64,000 nucleotides of DNA from positions 124,001 through 188,000 of the forward strand of contig JACTVG010000001.1 of NCBI GenBank assembly GCA_015660965.1. Direction: 5' to 3'. Position numbers and translations under genes: made by a program. This stretch comes from Methanoregulaceae archaeon (lineage in GTDB: Archaea; Halobacteriota; Methanomicrobia; Methanomicrobiales; Methanospirillaceae). Each line of letters begins with the position of its first letter. Within the stretch, counting starts at the first letter, position 1. A model generated the notes under the pieces. That model ran no database searches, was not told where the DNA came from, and was given only the letters and a program-made list of their open reading frames with translations. Shown here one piece after another: positions 47,644 to 56,314 of the stretch.

Positions 47644-48117
47644 TTATTCAATTTGTATCCGATTACTAGGCTGGATTTTTGCTTTCTTAAGACGAATTTC
47701 GAGCACACCGTTTTTAAAGGTAGCACTTGAGTTATCTTCGGTAACATCAGTTGGCATTGCAACAATACGCCTCATAGAGCCATATATGCGTTCCCGCATA
47801 AAGTATCCCTCATATTTTTCCTCCGTCTCACCTTTGCGTTCGCAGGAAACCTCTAATGCTCGTGAATTAAGGAGTTGAAGTGAGACATCTTCTTTCTCTA
47901 CACCAGGTAGATCGGCTACAACCAACACTTCATCATCATGTTCGCGGACATCGACGCGGAACTCGCCACGGACTGCAGGGAGCATCCGGTCGGCTACACC
48001 GCCAGGTGAAAGCAATTTTCCGCTGGGGTATGAGTGTTGGAACATATTCTCCAATTCGGCTCTCATGTCTTCCATTTCCCGCCATATAGATTCAAACGGA
48101 TATCGTCTCCATTCCAT
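47644..48117 (-). CDS. Small heat shock protein (Hsp20/alpha-crystallin)
   Basis: The 157-residue protein has an alpha-crystallin domain at about 55-145 (FRVDVREHDDEVLVVADLPGVEKEDV, strand EGYFMRERIYGSMRRIVAMP, and GVLEIRLKKAK). It acts as an ATP-independent holdase that forms oligomers. Preceded by a strong GGAGGG ribosome site. AT-rich sequence upstream (TTTAAATA-type box near 48200) is a likely promoter. It diverges from the FKBP gene across 198 bases, so the two folding genes may respond together. Confidence 0.92.
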   Translation of the reverse strand: MEWRRYPFESIWREMEDMRAELENMFQHSYPSGKLLSPGGVADRMLPAVRGEFRVDVREHDDEVLVVADLPGVEKEDVSLQLLNSRALEVSCERKGETEEKYEGYFMRERIYGSMRRIVAMPTDVTEDNSSATFKNGVLEIRLKKAKIQPSNRIQIE

Positions 48118-48315
48118 TAATCATCCCTCCTTTCCAGTTAATCCCACTCGGGCAAAACCGATATGGTTAACCTGTAGTTAGTTTTTATAATATTTAAACA
48201 TTACTCATATGGGTTATGGTACATATTTGAAGATAAAATAGGGTATGATTTTCATTTTTCCAATCGGAATGGTTTATGTCAGTTCAATGATGAACTAATA
48301 AGGAGGATCGTAGCA

Positions 48316-49002
48316 ATGGGTGAAAAAAAGCAGAAAGAGACGACAAAGAATTTTTACAAAATTCTTGCAATACTAGGATGCGTACTGTTTGTAGTTCTTA
48401 TGGTCGTTTCGTCGATGGGTAGTAATTGGGTAAATTATTTTTCTGCAATAAAACCTGGTGATAGTGTAACAATCGATTACACTATCCGGGACAACCATGG
48501 TACTCCATTAGTAACAACCGACAAGCAACTCTATGCGAAGGTTGTTGGAGCGGGATACACAATTTTTTTTGGAAAGCAGCTAGTTCTTCAAGCAAATCAA
48601 AGTACAACAAAAGCAGTCATCCCTATCCCGGTTTATACCACTGATACTGGATGGTCAAATTCCTTTGCCCTTTTAGGTGTGGAATATAATACAATCAGTT
48701 CTGGTATTATTGGTATGAAACAAAATGAACAAAAAACCATTATAATTCCATTTAACGATTCAATGGCCCAAGTATTATCTGCTGATCAATTGAAACAAAG
48801 TAAAGTGAATTTAACCGAAGTTCAAGTGGGTGATAAATATCCAATGGGGGTATCAGAAACTCCTGTGAATATGACAAATACCACACCCCAAGCTAGTTAT
48901 ATAAGAGTTGGGGAAATTATCAAAAAAACTTCAGATTATGCCGTTGTGAATTATGCCAACCCCAAGATTGATATACAAATTGCATCAATCACCCAACATT
49001 GA
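48316..49002 (+). CDS. Membrane-anchored FKBP-type peptidyl-prolyl isomerase-like protein
   Basis: The 228-residue protein has one N-terminal membrane helix (about 15-36, ILAILGCVLFVVLMVVSSMG) with the rest outside. The external part resembles an FKBP domain (KPGDSVTIDYTIRDNHGTPLVTT, SGIIGMKQNEQKTIIIPFND). It probably aids folding of exported proteins. Aromatic active-site residues are not all evident, so it may be a chaperone without strong isomerase activity. GGAGG lies 10 bases before the ATG; AGTTCA-ATGA-TGAACT (48281-48296) sits in the leader. Confidence 0.78.
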   Translation: MGEKKQKETTKNFYKILAILGCVLFVVLMVVSSMGSNWVNYFSAIKPGDSVTIDYTIRDNHGTPLVTTDKQLYAKVVGAGYTIFFGKQLVLQANQSTTKAVIPIPVYTTDTGWSNSFALLGVEYNTISSGIIGMKQNEQKTIIIPFNDSMAQVLSADQLKQSKVNLTEVQVGDKYPMGVSETPVNMTNTTPQASYIRVGEIIKKTSDYAVVNYANPKIDIQIASITQH

Positions 49003-49053
49003 AGCCGAATAATACCGCATCTTTTTTTAACCCTGCATTCCTTTTGTATACCT

Positions 49054-49314
49054 ATGGTAGTGAATGTTTTCTGTTTCTATCAGCCGGGTTGTATGGGTTG
49101 TATGGAGCAGAGCCCCATTAATCGTGAAGTATCACAAGAACTTCATATAAAAATCGAAGAGATTGATGCGAAAAAAAATCCACACTATATCAAACAATAT
49201 TCCTTAAAAGCTACTCCCACAATAATCATTGAAATGGATGGTGCAGTGAAGGAACGGTTCGAAGGCGTGGTTCACCGCGAACAGCTCGAAAAAGCGATAA
49301 AAAAGTATCTATAA
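49054..49314 (+). CDS. Thioredoxin-like protein with CxxC motif
   Basis: This 86-residue thioredoxin fold has active-site CMGC in FCFYQPGCMGCMEQSP (residues about 12-15), followed by EIDAKKNPHYIKQYSLKATPTIII with the cis-proline loop TPT. It lacks a signal peptide. It probably acts as a cytoplasmic disulfide reductant or redox regulator. Its position after the FKBP gene suggests a folding-related unit. Its end overlaps the stop of the convergent HVO_0476-like gene by 6 bases. Confidence 0.85.
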   Translation: MVVNVFCFYQPGCMGCMEQSPINREVSQELHIKIEEIDAKKNPHYIKQYSLKATPTIIIEMDGAVKERFEGVVHREQLEKAIKKYL

Positions 49315-49884
49315 TCTATACCCATAAACCCTTTTTAGACGCTGAGCAACTGTTTTCCAGCCCTCTTTTCGCATAAGGGGGCCATCTCGTAGTTTCAATT
49401 GCGTAATTTTGAAACGTTTCCCTTGCACAGTGCAGATTTCTCCAACAATGAATGGATCTTCTCCATCACATTCTTTGTAAAGTGGAATCGTTCTCCTACC
49501 GTCATGCACAGAAATTTTGACAATAACCTGCTCAATTACTCTTGTCCAGAGTACGGTGATATCTCGAGCTCGCGCCCGGTTTACCCGACGATTGACGATT
49601 TCGATACCTGTCACCTCCACACCAACAGATTCGTCCCCACATTCTGCAACGATATGATCGTCGAGAGAGCATTCGTCATCTGGTAAAAGTTCAATTCCGC
49701 AGACCATTGAACTGTTTTCCCGACTGATAATCGTTTTAATAATTATTGATTTGGGCGCAGTTGATTTTTTAAGGTGCTGAATATGGTTGCAGATAGTGCA
49801 GCGTACAATCCTGTTACGTGAATCTGCAATGACTTCATGTTTGCACTCTTCCCCGCATTGAGGACAATAAATCGTAATAAACAT
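49309..49884 (-). CDS. HVO_0476 family zinc finger protein
   Basis: This 191-residue archaeal protein has an N-terminal C4 zinc ribbon (YCPQCGEECKH, RCTICNH) and a larger beta-rich domain. That domain contains CGIELLPDDECSLDDHIVAEC, then VTGIEIVNRRVNRARARDITVLWTR, with the arginine-rich NRRVNRARA segment. The family is conserved in euryarchaea. A nucleic-acid-binding role is likely but not demonstrated. It starts 33 bases from the divergent DUF371 gene. Confidence 0.78.
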   Translation of the reverse strand: MFITIYCPQCGEECKHEVIADSRNRIVRCTICNHIQHLKKSTAPKSIIIKTIISRENSSMVCGIELLPDDECSLDDHIVAECGDESVGVEVTGIEIVNRRVNRARARDITVLWTRVIEQVIVKISVHDGRRTIPLYKECDGEDPFIVGEICTVQGKRFKITQLKLRDGPLMRKEGWKTVAQRLKRVYGYRL

Positions 49885-49917
49885 TGATTATCAATAGCGA
49901 CCCTCACGTAATAAAGC

Positions 49918-50346
49918 ATGGAGGCAACCGAAATTATTAGGTGTTATGGGCACCCGCTCATTTCAGCGACCCATCCAACCACATTCGAAGTCACGATGGA
50001 CAACGTGCTAACAAAAAAGGGGAATTGCATTATCGGTATCTATGCAGATAAAGGTGCGGCAGGTCTGTCTCAAAAATTTAAGGACGTGCTCTGCGCAGAT
50101 GATTCTTTACTTACCACGACATTAATCTGTGACAATGTCTCTGTCAAAGTGCAGTCTAATGGGAGCCTTGCAATGAAACTCAATCATCCGACTGATTTGG
50201 TATGGAGAAAAAGCGCTTTTGTTTGTGGAAGGACAATAGGCATTCGTAGTGATAAAGTCGCACGGACCCTACCTACTACTCTTATCGATCTCTTGAAAAT
50301 GGGACGACCCCTTTTTGTGAAAATGGTTGTTACTCGTCCCGACTGA
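49918..50346 (+). CDS. DUF371 family protein
   Basis: This 142-residue protein matches DUF371, an archaeal family of unknown function: opening EIIRCYGHPLISATHPTTFEVT, middle CIIGIYADKGAAGLSQKFKD, later FVCGRTIGIRSDKVARTLP. Gly- and His-containing loops suggest a small-molecule or metal site, but no role is known. Its stop overlaps the end of xseB on the other strand by 17 bases. Confidence 0.8.
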   Translation: MEATEIIRCYGHPLISATHPTTFEVTMDNVLTKKGNCIIGIYADKGAAGLSQKFKDVLCADDSLLTTTLICDNVSVKVQSNGSLAMKLNHPTDLVWRKSAFVCGRTIGIRSDKVARTLPTTLIDLLKMGRPLFVKMVVTRPD

Positions 50347-50515
50347 GTGTAGAGATTTTTAGCTCAGCGTTATTCAGTAAATTCTCACACCGTTTAACAA
50401 GTGCTGCTCCCTGTTCGTAAAGCTGGATACTCTCTTCTAGGCTAGTATTCCCATCCTCAATTTTCTCGACAATCTCTTTCAATCTCTTAATGTTCTCCTC
50501 ATACGTTTCTTTCAT
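50330..50515 (-). CDS. xseB: Exodeoxyribonuclease VII small subunit
   Basis: This 61-residue helical protein has the XseB signature (NIKRLKEIVEKIEDGNTSLEESIQLYEQG, AALVKRCENLL). It pairs with XseA to form exonuclease VII, which degrades single-stranded DNA from both ends into oligonucleotides. It overlaps the xseA end by 17 bases, so the two are translationally coupled. The pair is mainly bacterial and occurs in a limited set of methanogens. Confidence 0.9.
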   Translation of the reverse strand: MKETYEENIKRLKEIVEKIEDGNTSLEESIQLYEQGAALVKRCENLLNNAELKISTLSRDE

Positions 50516-51746
50516 GTTTTATATCCTCCACTCGCACGATACATTTCCCATCAATAAATCGTATATTTATGACCTCATCACGTGAGACTTCAGATACCTT
50601 TTTAATCATCCGACCATCTTTTTCAGCAACACAATACCCACGTTGTAAAAGAGCAAGCGCATTATAGCTCTCTAGGATTGCTCGCAACTGGTTTAATCTT
50701 AAACGTTCATGTTCGATGCGAACGGTAATTGCTCTACTGATCCGCTCAGTGATATCTGCAGTTTCCTGCCGTTGTTCAAGGATCTTTCGCTCAAATCGGC
50801 GTGGTCGTAATCGATCACGAAGATCCATGATGTCCCACTTTGTTTGATCCAAACGCTGAAGTATAGTAGATCTTAATTGTGCGTTGAGTGATTGATATAT
50901 TTCTCGGAGTGAAACTCGGTCAGGCACGCAAAGTTCAGCCGCCGCTGAGGGGGTGGGAGCTCTTACATCAGCAACAAGATCGCAAAGGGTTACATCCACT
51001 TCGTGTCCTATCGCACTCACTACTGGTGTCCTACATGCAGCGACGGCTTTTACTACTTCTGGATGATTAAATGGGAAAAGATCTTCAAAACTTCCTCCAC
51101 CACGTGCAACAATAATTACATCGACTTTCCCATCGATGCGCCGGATTGCTGTAGCTATCTGCTGGTAGGCATCATCCCCCTGAACTGCAGTTGGTGAGAC
51201 AACAATCTCCAAAGGAAATCGTCGGTTAATAACATTGATTATGTCTTGTAATACTGCACCTGTTTCTGATGTCACCACCCCGATACGATTAGGAAAGCGG
51301 GGCAGTGGGCGCTTGCGTTCCAGTGAAAAATACCCCATCTCAGCAAGTTCTTTTCTCCAACGTTCTACAAGCAGGTGTTTCTCACCTTCGCCTGCCGGGA
51401 GAATTTCTTTAACAATCAGGCTATATTCACCATACGGTGCATAATGGTCGATGGATCCGAATGCAAGAACCATATGGCCATTTTGTGGTTCAAAAGTGAG
51501 TGACGTTGCATTTGATCTCCACATCTTACACTTCAGCGACCACGAGATTTTATCCGATATTTCGATAAGTGAGAAATATCGATGACCGGCACTGTGGTGC
51601 TTGTAGTTTGTTATCTCGCCTTGAACCCAAATATCCTGTAAACGAGGGTCATCGAAAATGTCATGGATGATATCCGAAACTTCAGAGACTCTGAGGATGG
51701 TACTCTTCTTACTCTCCTCTCTCTCATCGGTTCCGAACCAGTCCAT
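50499..51746 (-). CDS. xseA: Exodeoxyribonuclease VII large subunit
   Basis: The 415-residue catalytic subunit has an N-terminal OB fold (LQDIWVQGEITNYKHHSAGHRYFSL), a nuclease core (PLPRFPNRIGVVTSETGAVLQDIINVINRRFP; DVIIVARGGGSFEDLFPFN; VVSAIGHEVDVTLCDLVADVRAPTPSAAAEL) and a coiled-coil C-terminal arm that binds XseB copies. The protein starts at ATG 51746 after two TTG codons (51752, 51749) that could also be used. A 17-base palindrome lies 11 bases upstream, between this gene and the divergent TIM-barrel gene. Confidence 0.92.
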   Translation of the reverse strand: MDWFGTDEREESKKSTILRVSEVSDIIHDIFDDPRLQDIWVQGEITNYKHHSAGHRYFSLIEISDKISWSLKCKMWRSNATSLTFEPQNGHMVLAFGSIDHYAPYGEYSLIVKEILPAGEGEKHLLVERWRKELAEMGYFSLERKRPLPRFPNRIGVVTSETGAVLQDIINVINRRFPLEIVVSPTAVQGDDAYQQIATAIRRIDGKVDVIIVARGGGSFEDLFPFNHPEVVKAVAACRTPVVSAIGHEVDVTLCDLVADVRAPTPSAAAELCVPDRVSLREIYQSLNAQLRSTILQRLDQTKWDIMDLRDRLRPRRFERKILEQRQETADITERISRAITVRIEHERLRLNQLRAILESYNALALLQRGYCVAEKDGRMIKKVSEVSRDEVINIRFIDGKCIVRVEDIKHERNV

Positions 51747-51756
51747 CAACAACTAT

Positions 51757-51773
51757 TATGCACAAAGTGCATA
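51757..51773. promoter_or_regulatory. 17-base palindrome between xseA and the TIM-barrel gene
   Basis: TATGCAC-AAA-GTGCATA is a perfect inverted repeat with 7-base arms. It occupies more than half of the 30 bases between the two start codons (51746 and 51777). Transcripts of one or both genes must start inside the neighbour or be nearly leaderless, so a factor bound here would block both. An operator is the likely reading. Confidence 0.45.
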
Positions 51774-51776
51774 TTA

Positions 51777-52610
51777 ATGAGTATCACCATGGCAGCCATC
51801 GCCGTTGCGTCAATGTTCTTCCACGAATACACGTGTCCTGAAATCTTCTCATTTGTCAGTGCTTCAGGCTTGACTGGTATCGAGTTCTGGCTCGAAACTC
51901 CCCATTTCTGGATTCGGAACTGCCCCATCGATGATGTCAAAGTCTGTAAAAATACCCACCCCGAAATACTTTCTTTCAATGTACATGCCCCCATTCTTGA
52001 CCTAAATCCATGTTCTATCAATCCAAAGGTTGCTAGCGTCTCAGTCGAATATACGGTTCGTTCTATTGGAATAGCCGAAAAATTGGGTGCTGAAGTTTTA
52101 ACTGTACACCCAGGGAGACGTACAGCAAAACGTCCGCCTTCTACAGCAGATTTTGAACGGTTTGATCGCTATATAACCGTTCTTCGTGATGCGGCAAAAA
52201 AAACGAAGATTAAAATTAGCATGGAAAATATGGAGCCTCTTGTAAACTCCCTTCTTTGCACTCCTACAAGGATGCGAAGACTCCTAGAGGAAGAACCGTG
52301 GTTATATTTTACACTTGACGTTTCGCACGCACTGGTAGGTAATCCTGATGATGTGTTCAAATATATCGACTTTTGTTCTCATCGTCTCATGAATGTCCAT
52401 GTCAGTAGGATTGAAGGAAAACGGCCGCATTTCCCTCTAAATAACAATCCTGATATTGAACCTGTTCTACAAGCGCTGCGAGATTGTGGCTATAATGGCG
52501 CACTCACATTAGAGATTGAAGATTTAAACTTGCAAGGTCCGTTGACATCTCAAGAAAAAGTGTCTCTACTTGCATCTGAACGGGCGTTTTTAAAGCAATT
52601 TTTTGAATAA
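51777..52610 (+). CDS. Sugar phosphate isomerase/epimerase-like TIM-barrel protein
   Basis: The 277-residue protein belongs to the xylose isomerase-like/AP endonuclease 2 superfamily. Barrel motifs are GLTGIEFWLETP, ILSFNVHAPILDLNP, LTVHPGRRTAKRP, ISMENMEP, LYFTLDVSHAL, NVHVSRIEGKRPH and ALTLEIEDL, with the acidic and His residues that bind a divalent metal. The substrate cannot be inferred: it could act on a sugar or on DNA. ATG 51777 is preferred over 51663 because the upstream codons overlap xseA and are not barrel-like; ATG 51789 is possible. Confidence 0.8.
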   Translation: MSITMAAIAVASMFFHEYTCPEIFSFVSASGLTGIEFWLETPHFWIRNCPIDDVKVCKNTHPEILSFNVHAPILDLNPCSINPKVASVSVEYTVRSIGIAEKLGAEVLTVHPGRRTAKRPPSTADFERFDRYITVLRDAAKKTKIKISMENMEPLVNSLLCTPTRMRRLLEEEPWLYFTLDVSHALVGNPDDVFKYIDFCSHRLMNVHVSRIEGKRPHFPLNNNPDIEPVLQALRDCGYNGALTLEIEDLNLQGPLTSQEKVSLLASERAFLKQFFE

Positions 52611-52706
52611 ATCCGCTAATTTTATCTAATTCTGTTGCCTTATGTGTATTGTTACCTGCTATATGAACACCTCTCGTTATGGCTGCCGTTCTTCGGTGTG
52701 GATCCG

Positions 52707-53978
52707 ATGATAATTGATCCCCTCAACATCATCATCTTTATTTTGTGCGTTTTCCTCTCTGCCTTCTTTTCAAGTTCAGAGGTAGCACTTATCTCGATTA
52801 CCCGAGCAAAGGTCAGGACGCTTGTTAATGAGAAGAGGCCTGGTGTTAGTGCACTTTCGAAGCTTAAGGAATCCCCAAATCACCTCCTAACAACGATTCT
52901 CATTGGCAATACAATCGTCAACATCGCTGCTGCAGCTATAGCAACTGCGATTGCTATCCAGATTTTCGGTAATATCGGCGTTGGAATTGCAACTGGTTTT
53001 GTTATTTTGGTACTCCTTGTTTTTGGTGAGATTGGACCGAAGGTATATGCTGCACGAGCAACTGATGGTTTTGCACTTGCGGTTGCCGGTCCTATTCTTT
53101 GGCTCTCGTATATTCTTTCGCCAGTTATTTGGGTGGTTGACCGTGTAAGCTATTCACTACCTTTGTATCGGGATCAATCCGAACCAACAGTAACCGAAGA
53201 GGAGATTAAAGAGTGGATTGATGTCGGAACCGAAGAGGGGACAATAGAAGAAGAAGAACAAGATATGCTGTACTCAGTCCTCAAATTCGGTGATACGAAA
53301 GCCCGTGAGATCATGACCCCTCGGGTTGATGCAATACTCATGGAGGATACCGCTACTTTTGAAGAGGCTATCCGGATTTTTAATGAAACGGGTTTTTCGC
53401 GAATCCCTGTCTATCACGAACAAATCGATAACATCACCGGAATTCTTAATGTAAAGGATGTCTTCTCTGCGATGGTATCCCGCAGGAAAGATTCGGCAAT
53501 AAAGGAGATCATGTACGATCCATACTTTGTTCCCGAAACCATGAAAATTGACGATCTATTAAAAGAGCTACAGGTTCGTCGGGTCCACATAGCAATTGTC
53601 ATCGATGAATACAGCAGTTTTGTTGGATTAGTCACCGTTGAAGATATACTTGAGGAAATTGTTGGTGAAATTAGGGACGAATACGATAAGGAGGAACCCA
53701 GCGTCCAGAAACTTTCTGAAGATGTCTATGTTGTAGACGCCCAGATGTGGATTGAAGATCTGAATGAACAATTAACCATTAACTTACCTAGAGGTGAATC
53801 TTACGAGACAATCGGAGGTCTCCTGATCGACAGCCTCGGACACATCCCACAACATCCAGGTGAAAAAGCGGTGATCGATGCTGGAAGGTTTACTCTCGTT
53901 GTTATGCAAATGCGTGGTAGACGCATAGTGAAAGTAAAGGTTATCATTCACCTTCTGAATTCAGATGAACAGCGTTAA
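52707..53978 (+). CDS. CNNM/CorC family membrane protein with CBS pair
   Basis: The 423-residue protein has a DUF21/CNNM membrane domain (about 1-185; four hydrophobic segments, FSSSEVALISITRAKV, TTILIGNTIVNIAAA), two CBS domains (REIMTPRVDAILMEDTATFEEAI; VPETMKIDDLLKELQV, IDEYSSFVGLVTVEDILEEIVG) and a CorC_HlyC domain (VDAQMWIEDLNEQL, GETIGGLLID-type). Family members are linked to magnesium/cobalt efflux or homeostasis. ATG 52707 follows GGTG at 8 bases and gives a normal N-terminus; a TTG at 52635 would add 24 residues. Confidence 0.88.
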   Translation: MIIDPLNIIIFILCVFLSAFFSSSEVALISITRAKVRTLVNEKRPGVSALSKLKESPNHLLTTILIGNTIVNIAAAAIATAIAIQIFGNIGVGIATGFVILVLLVFGEIGPKVYAARATDGFALAVAGPILWLSYILSPVIWVVDRVSYSLPLYRDQSEPTVTEEEIKEWIDVGTEEGTIEEEEQDMLYSVLKFGDTKAREIMTPRVDAILMEDTATFEEAIRIFNETGFSRIPVYHEQIDNITGILNVKDVFSAMVSRRKDSAIKEIMYDPYFVPETMKIDDLLKELQVRRVHIAIVIDEYSSFVGLVTVEDILEEIVGEIRDEYDKEEPSVQKLSEDVYVVDAQMWIEDLNEQLTINLPRGESYETIGGLLIDSLGHIPQHPGEKAVIDAGRFTLVVMQMRGRRIVKVKVIIHLLNSDEQR

Positions 53979-54019
53979 TACACCAAGAGATATCACACTA
54001 ATTCTAGAGTGATATTTTC

Positions 54020-54622
54020 GTGAAACGGATTGCAGTGCTTGCATCAGGCAGGGGATCAAATTTTCAAGCGGTAATTGATGCTATAGAGAACAAGCAAGTC
54101 CCTGCCATATGTGCCATGCTCATCACTGACAACCCTGAAGCATACGCAATTGAACGGGCTCGAGCAAAAAATATCCCTGTAACAATTCTTGACTTTGCAA
54201 CGTACCCATCTCGTGAAGCATATGAAAAGGCTCTTTTACGTGCGATGGAGCAATGCAAAGCCGACCTATTCGTGCTTGCTGGATATATGCGTATTCTCGG
54301 AACTGGAATCGTAAAAGCATTTTCAGGAAAAATAATCAATATCCATCCCGCATTACTTCCTGCGTTTCCTGGGTTGCACGGGCAACGACAAGCTATACAA
54401 CACGGAGTAAAAGTTTCTGGGTGCACAGTGCATTTTGTTGATGAAAGCCTTGATGGGGGGCCTATCATCGTACAGCGGTGTGTCCACGTTCAAGAAGGTG
54501 ACGATGAAGAGACCCTTAGTTCACGAATTCTTGAATACGAACACCGTTGCTTACCTGAAGCGATTCGGCTCTTTTGCGAAGGTCGTCTTATTATCGATGG
54601 GCGGAATGTGAGAATCCGTTAA
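54020..54622 (+). CDS. purN: Phosphoribosylglycinamide formyltransferase
   Basis: The 200-residue folate-dependent purine enzyme transfers a formyl group to GAR. Marks are IAVLASGRGSNFQAVIDAI (phosphate-binding), LAGYMRILG, the catalytic Asn-His pair in INIHPALLPAFPGLHG, and the Asp in TVHFVDESLDGGPIIVQ. The start is GTG. Length is typical. It stands alone, without other pur genes next to it. Confidence 0.93.
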   Translation: MKRIAVLASGRGSNFQAVIDAIENKQVPAICAMLITDNPEAYAIERARAKNIPVTILDFATYPSREAYEKALLRAMEQCKADLFVLAGYMRILGTGIVKAFSGKIINIHPALLPAFPGLHGQRQAIQHGVKVSGCTVHFVDESLDGGPIIVQRCVHVQEGDDEETLSSRILEYEHRCLPEAIRLFCEGRLIIDGRNVRIR

Positions 54623-54687
54623 AAGAGAGACCCTTTCTTTTTTATCTCTGACACCGATTAGTATGCACTGTATTATTGGAGAAAGCT

Positions 54688-55014
54688 ATGAAGGAGCGAT
54701 CTAGAACCCCGCATACCAAGAAGATCGCGCACGAACGGATTGATAGGCTCTTCGCACAAGCACGAGATGTATTCTCATCTCATCCTGAGTGGAGTAACCA
54801 TTATGTAGAGCTTGCACGACGAATAGCGGCACGCCAGCGGGTTCGTATCGATCACGACTTTCGTAGACAGTTCTGTCGACATTGTTCATCGTATCTCGTC
54901 CCGGGTAATACATCGAGAGTTCGAATACATCGGGGGATTGTAGTGGTTACTTGTTTGAGTTGCGGAAAAAGAAGGCGTTACCGAGTGGTGAAGTCAGTTG
55001 AAATCCAAGAATGA
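54688..55014 (+). CDS. RNase P protein component 4 (Rpr2/Rnp21)
   Basis: The 108-residue basic protein has the archaeal Rnp4 layout: helical N-terminus (KKIAHERIDRLFAQARDVF, YVELARRIAARQRVRI) and a four-Cys zinc ribbon (FCRHCSSYLVPGNTSRVRI, VTCLSCGKRRRYRV). It helps the RNase P RNA mature tRNA 5' ends. ATG 54688 has GGAG 6 bases upstream; a TTG at 54676 is less likely. It overlaps the YhbY-like gene by 17 bases. Confidence 0.9.
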   Translation: MKERSRTPHTKKIAHERIDRLFAQARDVFSSHPEWSNHYVELARRIAARQRVRIDHDFRRQFCRHCSSYLVPGNTSRVRIHRGIVVVTCLSCGKRRRYRVVKSVEIQE

Positions 55015-55249
55015 TCGCTCCATGCAAGAAGTTAAACCCACGGTTTGGATTGGAAAGCAAGGTTGTACTGAAACCATGATTAACGAGATTAAGATTCAAC
55101 TTAAGAAAAGGGGGCTTATTAAAGTAAAGTGGCTGCATGATGTTGAAATCGATCCCGAAGCAATTGCTTACCGGGCAGGAGCAGATCTTGTCGAAGTTCG
55201 GGGGAGAACAATGGTTTTATCCGAACACAAGAGGATATCTCGTTCTTAA
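54998..55249 (+). CDS. YhbY-type (CRM domain) RNA-binding protein
   Basis: The 83-residue protein has the CRM/YhbY fold with motifs TVWIGKQGCTETMINEIKIQLKKRGLIKVK and later IAYRAGADLVEVRGRTMVL (GxxG-type loop). CRM domains bind structured RNA; YhbY associates with pre-50S ribosomes. TTG 54998 or ATG 55022 are both possible starts; 55022 lacks a clear ribosome site. The overlap with the RNase P gene suggests coupled expression of RNA-processing factors. Confidence 0.85.
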   Translation: MKSKNDRSMQEVKPTVWIGKQGCTETMINEIKIQLKKRGLIKVKWLHDVEIDPEAIAYRAGADLVEVRGRTMVLSEHKRISRS

Positions 55250-55356
55250 TCATTGGTTCGGTTAAAAAACAGACTTTTTTTTCTCGAAATATATATGAAC
55301 TCACCTCACAAATTAAATAAGACTGTTATTTATTACAGCAAAAGTGAGGTCTTGAT

Positions 55357-55962
55357 ATGACTACAGTATACGATGTACCGGCTGACCTTCTTATTCGGAA
55401 GGTTGCAGAGGCGCTAAAAAACCGGCAGGAAATTAAACCACCGGTTTGGGCCGCCTTTGCAAAGACCGGCGTCCATAAAGAGCTGCCGCCAGAAGATCCT
55501 GATTGGTGGTATATCCGATCAGCGGCAGTACTAAGACGCATATATATTGACGGCCCCCTAGGTGTCCAACGAATGCGAAGCTTCTATGGGGGGAAAAAGG
55601 ACCGGGGATCAAAACCCAATGCATTCCGAAAGGGAAGTGGATCTATCCTACGGAAGGCGTTCCAGCAGCTTGAAGCGTGTAAGTTTGTTGTTCATGATAA
55701 GACCGGGCGTAAAATTTCTCCGGCAGGTCAATCGTTTTTGGATGCCATGGCAAAGGAAACTCTAGTGAACCCACCAGCACCTGTGCCAAAGAAGGTCCAG
55801 CCACATAAGGCAGAACCAAAGAAACCCGAAGGAGGAAAAGCTGAGAAAAAACCTTCGGTAAAAAAATCAGAACAGAAAAAACCAGAGAAAACTGACACGT
55901 CAAAGGCAGAACAGAAGAAATCTGAATCTAAAGAAGTGAAGAAGGCTGAGAAAAAAGAGTAA
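55357..55962 (+). CDS. rps19e: Ribosomal protein S19e with long Lys/Ala/Pro-rich tail
   Basis: The 201-residue protein has a normal S19e core (about residues 1-137: [78 protein letters not shown]). A tail of more than 60 residues rich in Lys, Glu, Pro and Ser follows ([18 protein letters not shown]). Most archaeal S19e proteins end near 150. S19e is in the small-subunit head. It is the first gene of the 8.7-kb operon to the window end. ACCTCAC (55303-55309) can pair with GTGAGGT (55344-55350), which includes the ribosome site. Confidence 0.93.
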   Translation: MTTVYDVPADLLIRKVAEALKNRQEIKPPVWAAFAKTGVHKELPPEDPDWWYIRSAAVLRRIYIDGPLGVQRMRSFYGGKKDRGSKPNAFRKGSGSILRKAFQQLEACKFVVHDKTGRKISPAGQSFLDAMAKETLVNPPAPVPKKVQPHKAEPKKPEGGKAEKKPSVKKSEQKKPEKTDTSKAEQKKSESKEVKKAEKKE

Positions 55963-55972
55963 AGGAGTCCCT

Positions 55973-56314
55973 ATGGGAGACGACGAGCTAGCTGAAATCC
56001 GAAAAAGAAGGTTGGCGCAACTGCAACAGCAATCGGCTGAACAACAGATGATACAACAGGATGAGCTCGAACGTCAGCAGCGTGCAAAAGCCCAAATGCA
56101 GATGATCCTCATGCAAATTCTCGAGCCAGACGCTAGAGAGCGTTTAAACACTATCAAGCTGACCAAACCCGAGTTTGCAGGTGCTGTAGAGCAACAGTTG
56201 GTAGCTCTTGCTCAAAGTGGTAGACTTCGACAGAAGATTACTGACGTACAACTCAAAGAGCTGCTACGACAGCTCGCGCCAGCCAAGCGAGATTATTCAA
56301 TTACGCGAAAATAA
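55973..56314 (+). CDS. PDCD5-like DNA-binding protein
   Basis: The 113-residue helical protein belongs to the archaeal PDCD5/TFAR19 family: Gln/Arg-rich N-terminal helix ([19 protein letters not shown]), core [20 protein letters not shown] and [16 protein letters not shown]. It binds nucleic acid in archaea; the eukaryotic homologue acts in apoptosis and chaperonin regulation. It sits after rps19e, as in other archaea. Its stop overlaps the next start by one base. Confidence 0.88.
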   Translation: MGDDELAEIRKRRLAQLQQQSAEQQMIQQDELERQQRAKAQMQMILMQILEPDARERLNTIKLTKPEFAGAVEQQLVALAQSGRLRQKITDVQLKELLRQLAPAKRDYSITRK

